From Ptychodera flava (lineage: Eukaryota; Hemichordata; Enteropneusta; Ptychoderidae), in assembly GCF_041260155.1 (NCBI RefSeq), contig NW_027248373.1, positions 496,001 to 560,000 of the forward strand: a stretch of DNA of 64,000 nucleotides. Direction: 5' to 3'. How positions within the stretch are numbered: the stretch's first letter is position 1; each line of letters begins with the position of its first letter. The notes under the pieces were generated by a model, which saw only the letters and a list, made by a program, of their open reading frames with translations, was not told where the DNA came from and did not search any database. Made by a program: the position numbers and the translations under genes. Below, in pieces: positions 52,744-64,000 of this stretch.

Positions 52744-53503
52744 GCTCCCCAAGCAGTACTGATCAGGTACAACCACACCTTAAGTTATTCTGAGTCTTAT
52801 GTTATATATGATGTCTTTCGGTGTTACATTGAATTTTCAAAAAGTTGAGGATGTCTTGACATAGCTGAATGAAACTGTCTGATAATTTTAGGTTGTTGTC
52901 CTCCTTGATACAACATCCTGTTGTACAGGCTGGCAACTCTTGGAAGAAAATCTTCTAGGGGGTCAAAAAATTGAAAACGACAAGGAATTTTTTCAAAGTG
53001 TGGAGAGAAAAAAGGGGGTTACTCAATCTTTGGGGCTATATAAATTGAAACAAATTGCACAATTGTATATATCAACTTGCTCGTACATCCACCCTTTCGT
53101 GCTCTCCCCCTCGGGGAGCCTGAATTCTAACAGTATTACTTAGTAATAAACAATTTGGAAAAACTCAGAATGGACCATTTCACACATCAATTTCTCAAAT
53201 TTCCACGCAAGAGAGGGGACAACCGTATGACATCCCTCAGCGTCTCGCGTGTTCCCCTCCCTGTGCTTTCAAATTCTGCCAAGTCAGATATCCTAGTGAA
53301 AACTCTGTCACTACGATGAGAGCCATCCAAAGTAAACTAATACAGCGTATGGTAAGATACTGGTTATAGCGTGAGCTTTTACATTTATATTTTGTTGTGA
53401 CTCTGAATCTAATTTTGTAGGTTTCACCTTTCTCAACCGTCATGAGATAACCAATGATAATCTAGCAGGGTACACCAGGATTTGAAAGGTCTGTACCATT
53501 GCG

Positions 53504-53560
<57 letters not shown>

Positions 53561-55086
53561 CGTTTTGTTTTGGTTTGTAAATTTTACAAATATTTGTATG
53601 GATATTTAACTTTTCTAAGTGGGAGTGGGGGTCAGTCAAAATTCTCTGTTAGAGAAGAGGGTTATTCAAATTCATAATGGTTGGTGGGGGGTTACCTTAC
53701 TGTTAACTACAGAGTTTCCGATGAAATTCCTCCGACCTCGACCGTAAATAATGATAGTTTCCTAAGCATAATGATCAATACTGATTTAGAACTGAATTTT
53801 AGCTCTTGCTAGCATTCATTCTTCATCAATTACAACACATCTTACAATCAGGCATCGTCCGCTCGAACGGGCTGTTAGTTCGACCTTAGTCTCCAACTTA
53901 CTACTTGATTTCGGGGAACACCAAGCTTCCTGGCAAGAGACCAAGGCAAGCGAAGATTAAAATCAGAGTGATATGAACAACGTTGTAGTTATTTATTGGC
54001 CACTTCATTTTAATTCGGAATAGAATTCTTCTTCAGAAATGACAGTACAGCATATTTACAATACTATTAAAGGACCTGGGAGAGTTAACAATGATGTGAA
54101 GTGTCATCCATCGTGTGCATATAAATCAGGGAGGAGGGCCGACAATTTTTGTTCAATGATGACAAGTTTTTAAACTGCAGCACAAAAAATAAATGTATTG
54201 TACTGTCAAATAGATTACGTTCAAGTCGGTGAATTAAAAAAAACCATAAAATCATTTTAAACTGTTTCCCTTGTTTATCTTCTTTTTCATAGAAACCAAT
54301 TTGAAATATGGCACGTCAGGTTTTCCTACGATAATTGATCGGACACGTTACATTTGAGTCTGCGCAGTAGTTAGTTTCTGTCGGATTTCGGGTGAAACTC
54401 CCCTGTATCGCGTTCACCCCACTCACACGTATGTCATGTCTACCCCACCAGTAACCGTGCGCACGTGTGTCCACAGTACACAAATCACCACGTTTAAGCC
54501 ACTAACACGTTTACAAATAGCATACTTGAACCAAGTCTCTGTCAAGTACATCATCTGCATAAAACTTTTTGGATCAAGGAGGACTTTTTGTGAAAGCAAT
54601 CGAAGCAGGGTCGGCACTTTTAATTCATCTTTCCATCTTAATTCCATATAACGGAATAAAAACTAGTATTCAATAGACACTTCTATCTGACACAAATGTC
54701 GTAATGGCTGCTTCATTCATTTCCCTCACTGTTTATAAATGTTTAACAGAACCACTAAGCAGCATCCGTCTACATTCCATTGTTAATGTATAACAGACAG
54801 CAATCTGTCTAGGGATCATCAACATGATTAGCATTTCGGCACCGGCTTCGTCAGGAGCTCATAAAGTAAAAGACGAATTCTCTTTTTCCTCATGGTCTGC
54901 TAACAAGTTGTTTTGAGAGAGCGATAAGGCCCTCCCCGTTGGTGACTGAACAAATCAATGAATTGGATTAGGAGGGCAATTAACAGAAATGGACTGTGCC
55001 AATGTTCTGTGCCAATGTAGGCGCCCCCATATTATTGGTGATAATTCGTACCACATGCACACAGCGGCCGGTCGCCGTGTATCTGT
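52744..55086. other. Spacer with (GT)n and a hammerhead-like relic
   Basis: (GT)n at 53,504-53,559. On the minus strand at 54,833-54,854 CTGACGA is followed by a short GC stem and GAAAT, similar to the boxes at 16.26 kb. No gene recognised. Confidence 0.45.
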
Positions 55087-55088
55087 TA

Positions 55089-56723
55089 GGGATGGACCAT
55101 TAGATCTTGGGAGGGGGGTGGTCAAAAACAGAAAAAAAAATCAGAGCAGAAAGTTAGGAAAAAAAATCTTCAACTAGTTTGCAAAATACAAAATAAATAA
55201 GAAGACAAAGGCATAAAAAAAATCTGCAAAAGTCTTTAAAATTTTGAATTTTTTTTAGATTTTACCGACAGAAAGCAACTTCCTGTATTTTTAGTACGTC
55301 TTCCCGGCACATTTTAAATTTTAATTTATACATTTAGAGTGACTGCATCCCTTATACTGGAAGTTGTGATTATCTTATCTTTTCAGGGCTTTTGTATTCT
55401 GATCACTTGAAAATTATGAAATTATAGAGCCTGTTTTCTGCTTGTTTCCTGCGTACAAACCAAGCAGGTACACTAGGTAGAACATTGAAACTATGGTATG
55501 GCTGTCAAGACAGAAAGTTGTATTTACCTTTTAAGATCAAAGTAAACAGATGCAGGCCACATCAGTTTCATTTTTTTCACAGCATTTTATTGCAATGATG
55601 AATGCAAGAATGGGTGAACAAGTAGAAACACGTCAATAATGATAAAACAACATACCAAGTCATTATGTATTATTTTGCTTTTAAAAGGCATTTTCAATTC
55701 TTTTTTCTCAAAAAACAGCCTCAAAAAACAACAGCAACACATGTTTAATATTCAAAAATACACTATGTAGAATGCCATCTATCCTACAAATCCCAACACA
55801 AAAACACACAAAGGGGTTGAACTTTGAAAGTTTCTCGATAGCAAATACTGAATAAATCTGCATGAATAATTTTTTTTGTGTAGCAAATTTCAAAGAAATT
55901 GGACAAGCCCTTTCAGAGAATACCGATTTTTTGACCATGAATGGTATAAATTGCCCTTAAAAGACAAATATTGAAATTTCAACACATCTATACACATCCA
56001 ATCCATTTGGACATGGTGCTACAGAGAAATAGATGTTTTGATCAAAAATGGGCAACAATTACTCTAAAAACACAAATATGCAAATTTAACTATATTATTT
56101 AGCTTTTTTAGCTTCTCAGCTTGTCAAAATCAATTGTAAATTATGAGATATGCATGATGTTTGGTGGGGTGAATGTAGGCATTTCACCACGCAGTAGGAA
56201 GGGAAGCCAGGAAACCAAAATAGTCAATTTTCAAAACTATAGGAAGCTACTGAGGAGCAAGAAGACCATGTTTCAGAGGAAGATGTGTAATCCGAAAAAA
56301 TGCTCCCAAAGTGCCACCAAATAACACCATTTTATCTCTATTTTCAAAAGCTCCAACAGCAGAAGGGGGACACCCCCCTCCTGACCTCCCCCCGCAAAAT
56401 ACTCCCCAAGTGCCACCAAATAACACCATTTTAATCTCTATTTTTCAAAGGCTCCAACGGCAGGGGGGGACACCCCTCTCCTGACCTCCCCCCCCCGTGA
56501 CCGCTTGCGTGGCCACTTGTGGTGCTTGGCACCACATCTTTGCCCTCTTTATCTTCAGACAGCGACGAACTAAAAAAAAATTATAAATCAGAAAATTTAC
56601 TCAGAAAAAAAAATTTGCACAGCTAATCTCAATTGGAAAAAAAAATTCAGAAATTTACAATAGTAAAAAAATTTCACAATTTCATTGTGACCACCCCCCT
56701 CTCAAGGTCTAACGGTCCATCCC
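55089..56723. mobile_element. Inverted-repeat DNA element, 1.64 kb
   Basis: The left terminus GGGATGGACCATTAGATCTT and the right terminus, read inward as GGGATGGACCGTTAGACCTT, continue into GGGAGGGGGGTGGTCA in both arms. TA flanks both sides (55,087-55,088 and 56,724-56,725), with TTA at the left and TAA at the right. The interior is AT-rich and has no recognised transposase, so it appears non-autonomous. The G-rich subterminal run is like that of the 62.33 kb element. Confidence 0.75.
56300..56505. repeat. Two tandem ~105 bp units inside the 55.1-56.7 kb element
   Basis: Units contain aagtgccaccaaataacacc, a ctccaac box and a C-rich end with gacacccccctcctgacctc; they differ slightly. Confidence 0.85.
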
Positions 56724-56935
56724 TAACTCGCGCCTGTGGCAGTGACCATGTGACAACAACCTTACTGGCTTACATGTACTTGCCAGACGATAATTTCGGA
56801 AAAAAATTTGATATCGCTCTTTTTCATATGTCAAATCGACGTTCTAAATGATCAAACGGCACCGCTTATGGAAAAGACGGCGTTTTCGTCGCAAGGTCAC
56901 GTCACGAGATATTTCGCGTGATCTTGTATTCCAGT

Positions 56936-56950
56936 ATGGCGGCCTTGAAA
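56936..56950 (+). CDS. Possible first coding exon (MAALK) of a right-hand gene
   Basis: ATGGCGGCCTTGAAA is followed by a GTAAGA donor at 56,951. It lies just after a CpG-richer stretch with GGTCACGTCACGAG, a CRE/bZIP-like box, at about 56,895-56,907. This could be the 5' end of the gene whose exon-like units appear from 61.66 kb, but no intermediate exon was found. Confidence 0.3.
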
Positions 56951-59900
56951 GTAAGAACATGTACAACTTCAAATGATCGCTTTCAAGTTTACTAAACCAG
57001 TAACTGTGAACTATTTATTCCAAAACAGTGTGATATCAAACTGCAACAGTGTCAGTCAAAGTCTTTGCTGTTTCAATGTTCTTTTTATGGATTTATTTGC
57101 GTGATTCACAGTGTTAAACTTTGTTCGAGCACGACAATTGCGTTCACAAAGGAAAGTATACAATCACGGTCCCTCCACTGTGATACAATTTACAAAAACA
57201 AAATGAAACCCTTGGCCGTGACGTCCTGTTGTAATATTCTGAACGCATTTTGAACGATACATGGAGGTCAGCATACATCTAGGAATATCAACTTGCTGAC
57301 TCTGTTCGCAACGGTCGTTCTGAAAAGAAAATGAACCGCTCATACGCGGTATTTGCCGTATGTAGTCAAAACGACATACGCCTTACTTTTTTGCAATAAT
57401 GTCATACCATCATTGGTACGGGAGAGTGAAAAAGTAGTACGTTTATGGATTAAATTACATTTACCATATTCTGTGCACAATTGTGAAAATGCCCCACATG
57501 AAATATGGTCTGTGTTAATATGAATCTACTCGAATGGCAATGTGTAATGAGTTGCAATATTATCTCAGCAAATATTTGGTATGATAATTTTCCAGAAAGT
57601 ATTTGTTCAAGTTTAGTTGTCATATGTCTTGAAAATAAAGAAAATGTTGATGAAATGTCAGATTTTGGTGCCAAAGCAGTGAATTGATATTGACAACACA
57701 AGTTGACCATGGAAATTTTGTGTTAAGTAGTTTCTTTGAAATTACAATATATTTTTGACTTTTTGACTTGATGTAATGTTGGCATATGACATTATCATAA
57801 CATTGCAAAGAATGCTGGGTAATTCTGCTCTAATTGACCCAGTGTCATGGCAGTTGAGAATCAAGTGTAGGAAAGATTAGTTTTTCCTCCACTTGAGGAG
57901 TATAAATCAAAATGTCTGTTAAGATTTTGAAAACTATTCAAATGAATGACTATAAAAATAAACAAAACATTTTCATAAGTGTTTGCTGAAATATTGCTGA
58001 TTAGATGCTCTTCTTTCAAAGTTGAAATGTGTTGTTAGTCAGTGTTAACAATATGGCATGGATGCCTGTACATGAAAATATTGTGAACACAAAACAACAT
58101 CATCACCCAAAAAGGATATATTATATATATTATTCACATTCAATCAAAGTTGTACACATCAAGTTTTAGCTTCTCAGGGATACAGTATTTATATTATGAT
58201 CACATTCATATTTAGCATAAAAAATTACAAATTTGTTAGTTTCTTACAAATTTGTACATTTCTGTAGTACAAATTTTATATTGTTATGAGGAATACTACA
58301 ATCAGAAGTCCACACAGTTTGTTACAAATTTTTTACACATAATGGAGATTACAAAATATGCCAAAACAGATCTTATACAAAGTAAGTACAAGAAAAATAC
58401 ACAAGAACAGGTTTAGGCATAGCAATGTTGTATCATAAGGATATTGATGCAGAGTGGACGTTTTGCTGCAATTATTTTCAAATTATCAGCCGTAACATAC
58501 ACTTATCTGTAACAGATTTCATTCTAATGTTTTGTGCAATATGATCTGATAAACCATTCACAAAAGGTGAAACTGATTTGAAAAATTGCAGCCAAATATA
58601 ACGAGTAGCAGGTCAGTTTTACTGACAGTCAACTAAAAATGAGCCCACTGGACAGCGTTGTTAGTACTCTGCACACAACAATACAAATCTGGCTTTGCTG
58701 ATTGTGATGTGATTTTTTTCTTCAACTGATTTCCGAATCACACTGTGGCAAAGTCATTTTCACAACTTTAATCCCTTTAGCGTAGAAATGGTTTTGAAAA
58801 TGTGAACACATTGACTGCACTCAGTGTGATGTTTGTTACATTGTTTGTTTCACTACAAAATACACTGAATTGCGGATGAAAATAACAAAATTTGATACAA
58901 GAAACTGTAGTGAGGACAGCTTGATTTCAGAGGTATCAGTTTATTTTGGGGTGATTGGTAAAATATTGACAAAAATCCAAGGATATTTGCTCTGATATGC
59001 TAAAATGTCTGGGGAGAACTGGAGTTGATTTTGAGATCACATTGAAAGTCGGTACAATGACAATTTATCTACAGAAGCAAATATACGCCTGTCTAACAGT
59101 TGTTAGTGATGATCACTTTTGTTACAATTTGATCAGAAGCAGTTAAACTTCTGGTGAAGTAGCCACGACTTGTTCTATGAATTATGTTGAAATTGTCACA
59201 CATGTTGCACTTTAAATCTGGAATTGGGACTTGCCGATTGGGTTGTGTTAGTCCATGTGTCTATCCTGAACTGTTTCTTGGATATGACTGATTTGTCTCA
59301 GTCTGGGTAAAGGACAACACTACATGTCATAGATATGTTTGCTGACTTAATTTATTTCCTCATCCATTCCAATACAGACACTAAACGGCCATTTTGTGCA
59401 AAGAATGCTATTCACAGTTGCCTTAACTCATTGCATTCAAAGTTGGTACAGAGACAGTACACTATTACGTAGACACCCTATGTGCATTTTTATTTTTTTG
59501 AGGGACAGAGGGTAAAGAACAGATTTGAATACAAACCACATCTTCTCGGTATGAAGGATCCCTATCACATGAAAATTGTGCAAAAAGTTTACATCAAAAT
59601 ATGTTTTCGTGAATATTTTGGTCATTTGTTAATTTCACTAAAGTTCGGAATTATTCCATAACCTTATTCATAAAATTAAATCTTTAATAAGTTTATCCAT
59701 CACCTAACTTTTCCCTGTTGTATAATATTCGAGTCTGGCTGCTATATACTCATTATGTTCAAGCTGAGATCACAAGCAGCTACTTCAAGAACGGACGTTT
59801 GTTGTTTGCCTATGTACATGTAGGTTTGCCCATTAAGCATAATGGTCTTCAAAAGTTGTACTGTTATATTTGTGAAGAAAACGTATAAAGTTTCGTGAGA

Positions 59901-61460
59901 GTAACTTTAAAGTACCGATTTCCCCATCTAAGTTGCCTTTGTATACATGATTGCCAACCCCTTCAGACTCACGGTCACATCAAAAAAGTAATCATAGTCT
60001 ATTTCTCACCTTGTGTTTGCCTCCCTCGGCAGTCTGACAGCAGTTCTACAACAGAGGGTTGTTTAACAGGTATATAAACAGTAAAAACTGACAAGGTTGA
60101 TGGCTCTGAATTATTTTACAATCCATTTACTCTGACACTGATAAAATGGCATTCAAACTCTTGAATGAAGGATATACCTCTATAATGCACATGGGAAAAT
60201 ACTGACCTCTCACCACAGTACATTATCGAGAGCATGTGTTGCAAATCTTTGTGATGCAGTTTCATGTTACAACAGCAGGAACGACCATTATTTGCCATGT
60301 AGTTCATCAATTTCCTGGACGATTTTACAGGAATGACCATTATTTGCCATGTAGTTCATCAATTTCCTGGACAGATTTTATAGGGATTTATAAGAAACCT
60401 TTAAAATATTAAGGACATACAGTGATATCTAGAGTGCGTACTTGAATTTTGATGAGCTCAGCTAGCTGAGACGCCAATAAAGCAAATCTCAATGTGCCAT
60501 TTTTACATTTTGATGCAACAGCTAGGTCACATACACTTCCCAATTAATGGTCCAGATCCATGACTAAGAGTGGACATGCCTTGACAGATTTCTTTTAAAC
60601 TTGGCACAGGGATCACACACAGTGATTTACACACCATTGTCAAGTGTCTTCATGATACAATCTGACATGGCCACCCAGCAGCCATTTTCTTGTATTTTTT
60701 GTGTGTGTGGAGCCAGTACTAAGGCATGCTTTGACAAATGTCTTTAAAATTGCACAAGGACTATACACATTATGAATTATCTACTAGGCAGCCATTTGTC
60801 CTGGTTTTTTCTTGCTCACTCTGATTACATCATGCATTAAATGACATGTGGTTGTTGCTGATCATGTGTTTAAATGTGTTGCATATACACATATACTGGT
60901 ACATATGCAGTTTAATAAAATGCATGTTTGTACCTTTACATACTTTTCATTACTGCAATTTATACTCCTTTTATCGAGAAGTATTTTACTGCAATTCCAT
61001 TGTCCTCTACAAAATCTAGGGAAATTATTCAGTTTTTAGAATTGTACAGGCACATTCAAGTCAACCCCAGCCAGTTCACTTGAAACACATCCCCAGCTAC
61101 TCTTGCAAGATAACATGTGATAGCACCCTGTACAACCTCTTTACTTGAAAAGTGTTCACCACTACTTGCAAGATACTTGCCTCAGTTTCTATCCTGAGAC
61201 TATTTCTCTACTACCATTGTGATCTTCTACAAAATCTGACGTTGCCAAAACAAATCTCTTGCCAGCATTGACAGCATTGACATCTTGACAGGCAAATTCA
61301 AGTTCACCCATTCAGTACGCTTTTAAACGTTGTGTGTGATAGCACCCTCTGTGACAAATTGTGTATTTTCCATGTTCTGATTCTAAATGGCCACACGGCA
61401 CTTGCAGCATAATGTATCACCACTTCTATTGAAAGAGAAAAAGGAAACATTCTTTGTCTC
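56951..61460. other. Long AT-rich non-coding stretch (possible first intron)
   Basis: No coding exon was recognised. It contains a tandem 46-50 bp repeat at 60,277-60,380 (gaatgaccattatttgccat, then gtagttcatcaatttcctgg). Diverged ~200 bp repeated units lie at about 60.59-60.79 kb and at 60.95-61.36 kb, with shared gatagcaccct and ctacaaaatct boxes. Confidence 0.5.
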
Positions 61461-61525
61461 AGGCCTCTCAGCTAGGCGACTGATGCCGTATGTAGTGGGT
61501 TCGAATCCGATTGAAAACTATCCTT
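61460..61525 (+). repeat. tRNA-like sequence (possible SINE head)
   Basis: A B-box GGTTCGAATCC (61,498-61,508) is preceded about 30 bp upstream by an A-box-like CTCAGCTAGGCGA. No cloverleaf with a matching acceptor stem was found, so it is more likely SINE-derived than a tRNA gene. Confidence 0.4.
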
Positions 61526-61650
61526 TTTTCGCTGATTTGGCAATTATGGACTTGGAAACTGCAGTTACAATAATATTTGTGCCCTTTTACTGTTGCATAT
61601 TGACAAATTTATATTGTATGTGACTATGTCATCAACAATTTGTTATTTTT

Positions 61651-62487
61651 ATATTTACAGATCTGACTACGGACAACAGGATGGAAGAAGACAAGATACA
61701 AAGCTAAGTATACCTTTCATGTCGTTAGTTCATTTACCCTTGACAATGAATAACAACTTCAGTTTTTTCTACAGACACGTGTCACCATTGAAGACATGAC
61801 TGGAATGGAAACTGAAGTTTGTCCTGTAATGATGATGAATTAACTGGTATCATCTTGAAATCATCATTTTCTCATGAGTATTGACCCGATTGTCTGTTTT
61901 GTTTTCAGGTGTTAGTAATGAAGACCTTACTGAAGAAAAATGTAATGATATTGAGTTGTGATGTTTGTGTATTGACAATCATCACAACTAAAATAATGTT
62001 ATTAACCCATGTTTCATATTTATTTACAGGTGCTGCCAATGAAGATCTTATGCTGCAGGAGTACTGTTAACTTGATTTTTTTTTCCAGGTTTCACCGGTT
62101 AAAACATAGTGTAATATTTGCCATTTAATGAGAGTGACATTCAGTTACTTCGTGTTGGCTGGCCACGAGTAATTGGATGTTATTCTCCATATTTATTGAT
62201 GCTGTTTGCAATCCCTTTACAATTTTGATGCACAAAATATCATAATAACGTATGCTCTTTGTTTATTTACAGATGTTACCATGGTAATGCTGACTGGAAG
62301 AAGGAACATTTAATTGACATGTTTGCTTAGGGACTGGTCCGTTTCTTCGGCCTGGGGGGGCCGGTGGATTATTTTTTGCCGACGTCAAAAAGTGGCTGAC
62401 CCCCCCCATTCCAAATTTTGAAAACAGGGGACCCCCCTCACGTAACAACTGTAATATGTAACAATATAATACTGTAATATATATATG

Positions 62488-62546
<59 letters not shown>

Positions 62547-62557
62547 TTATATATACA

Positions 62558-62621
<64 letters not shown>

Positions 62622-64000
62622 ACATACATTTATATTTTAACAGTCATTCTGTGTTTTAATGAAATTGTTGGCATGTCAGTTGTAAGATAGGAATTTCAAA
62701 GTGTCAATCTTAAAGTTTGAATACAGTACATTTTGAATGAGCTGTGAATGTATTTCACACTTTCTATGCAAATCAGATGTACTGAACTGTTGTACAGAAA
62801 TGGATGTCAATCATTAATATCAAACAGGAAAAAGCAGTAAATCAAAAACTTTGATGGGTGTTAAGACTTGCCAGCCATCCAATTAAATCTCCTGAGGAAC
62901 CATAGAGAGGCATTTTAGCCAAATCTGATGTATACAGAGTCTGAGATGACTTGGAACACTGATATTTGTGCATGTTGCTTTCTCATACTGAATTCTCATA
63001 GAGAGAACAGAAAAGTATCAGGAATTTGTCATGCTTTTCATATGAAATGCAGATTTCATAATAGTACACTTTCACTTAGCAAACATCAAGATATCTCTGG
63101 CATATATTCTGATTTATTAAAGTATGGCGCCCGAAGGGCGCGGAGAAAAATATGAAACATCCTGATATCTCTGATATATGTGTCTTGTATATTAAAGTAA
63201 TGCACAGGAAGGGTGTGCTGAAAAATGTCTGATATATTAAAGTAATGCGCTCAAAGAGCACGCTGAAAATATTGAACATACATATATCTCTGATATATGT
63301 ATGCCTGATATGTTAAAGTTGGGCTTGCTGAAAAATATGTCTGATTATTAAAGTTACGCGCCCGAAGGGCGCGCCGAAAAATGCAACTAGATAAAATTTG
63401 TGGCTGATGCGATGCATTTTAGGCAATGATGAGCCTGTGTCGAAATTCAAAAAACGCACTGACCCCCCCCTATTGGGCATTTCAAAAACATGGTGACCCC
63501 CCTATCACCAAAGTCAAAAATAGGGTGACCCCCCCATGAATCCACCGCCCCCCAGGCCGAAGAAACTGACCAGTCCCTTATTTTCAAATGTGATCAGAGT
63601 GATGTTGATTTTCTTGGTGTTGGCTGGCCACCCAGTGAGTCAACATCACTCTGGTGTGTAATTAACTCTTTTGATGCACAAAATATCATAATAACATATT
63701 CTCTTTGTTTATTTACAGATGTTACCATGGTAATGCTGACTGGAAGAAGAAACATTTAATTGACATGTTTGCTTATTTTCAAAATGTGATCAGAGTGATG
63801 TTGATTTTCTTGGTGTTGGCTGGCCACCCAGTGAGTCAACATCACTCTGGTGTGTAATTAACTCTTGATTTGTTTTTATTTCTTAGGTGACAACATGGAG
63901 TATCTCGCTGTAGAAGTTATGTCAACTGGTCTGCTGTTTTAAATTGAATCATCAACGGATGTTGTTTGTTAATTTACAGATGCCACTGAGGAAGAATTGA
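61651..64000 (+). other. Tandem array of exon-like units after TTTACAG acceptors
   Basis: Eight units begin right after an acceptor-like (T)nACAG or TTAG: 61,661; 61,775; 61,909; 62,030; 62,273; 63,719; 63,887; 63,980. Several are clearly related. In one frame they read VTIEDMTGME, VSNEDLTEEK, AANEDLMLQE and VTMVMLTGRR. A GTAATG donor-like site follows the second and third units, giving lengths of 51 and 33 bp, both multiples of three. Intron-like parts are also duplicated, for example GTGTTGGCTGGCCAC and TGATGCACAAAATATCATAA. It could be an alternatively spliced multi-exon region of a host gene continuing beyond 64 kb, or a tandem duplication with decaying exons. Confidence 0.45.
62330..63577. 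mobile_element. Non-autonomous DNA element, 1,248 bp, TTA target duplication (Harbinger-like)
   Basis: Termini are GGGACTGGTCCGTTTCTTCG at the left and GGGACTGGTCAGTTTCTTCG at the right (read inward), each followed by GCCTGGGGGG-type G-rich sequence and repeated TGACCCCCCC-type boxes. TTA flanks both ends (62,327-62,329 and 63,578-63,580). The next tandem unit retains the uninterrupted site gcttattttc at 63,771-63,780, which proves the boundaries. The interior holds long (TA)n (62,470-62,620) and the same block that occurs inverted at 14.18-14.85 kb. No transposase. Confidence 0.9.

Noticed and set aside
61460-61525. A functional tRNA gene
   Set aside because: A B box is clear but no acceptor stem or anticodon arm could be folded; a SINE head is more likely.
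62438-62629. A frame of alternating Tyr-Ile residues
   Set aside because: It is the translation of (TA)n inside the DNA element.

Overview
The window is animal nuclear DNA, probably from a marine invertebrate. It has split genes with GT-AG introns, a solute carrier organic anion transporter (SLCO/OATP) gene, a Polinton/Maverick, a BEL/Pao LTR element, LINE- and Penelope-like fragments, and many terminal-inverted-repeat DNA elements and microsatellites. A deuterostome such as a hemichordate or lancelet would fit, but that is inference.

Layout. (1) Before 1 to about 13.85 kb: the right part of a Polinton/Maverick that begins outside the window. It has a protein-primed DNA polymerase B, a chromodomain integrase, a packaging ATPase, capsid and penton candidates, small membrane proteins, and an unusual part combining a deoxynucleoside-kinase-like and a DEDDh-exonuclease-like domain. 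It is an inactive-looking fossil with at least about a dozen breaks. (2) 13.85 to 18.4 kb: repeat-rich spacer with an inverted copy of a repeat found again near 63 kb, a Crypton-like gene remnant, a LINE 3' end and a tRNA-like SINE head. (3) 18.5 to 25.3 kb: an SLCO/OATP gene on the + strand. Eight exons are visible with correct splice phases, the family signature, a Kazal-like extracellular domain and the last membrane helices. Two exons carry apparent frameshifts. (4) 25.3 to 39.9 kb: no host gene seen. It holds a 4.66 kb hAT-type element with an 8 bp target duplication, a Penelope-like fragment split by a 493 bp foldback element and followed by a hammerhead-ribozyme-like motif, a 604 bp TTA-flanked element, an inverted repeat pair and a minisatellite. 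(5) 39.93 to 46.99 kb: a nearly whole, young-looking BEL/Pao element, followed by a second reverse-transcriptase fragment. (6) 47.7 to 56.7 kb: spacer with three more repeats, including a 268 bp MITE and a 1.64 kb inverted-repeat element. (7) 56.9 to 64 kb: a possible gene start, long AT-rich sequence, then a tandem array of exon-like units each preceded by a splice acceptor. One unit holds a 1.25 kb MITE whose empty site survives in the next unit.

The SLCO gene is the only confident host gene. The most interesting items are the kinase/exonuclease part of the Polinton, the exon-like array at the right end, the hammerhead motif, and the cleanly bounded hAT and foldback elements. Function names rest on motifs read by eye; no database search was run.
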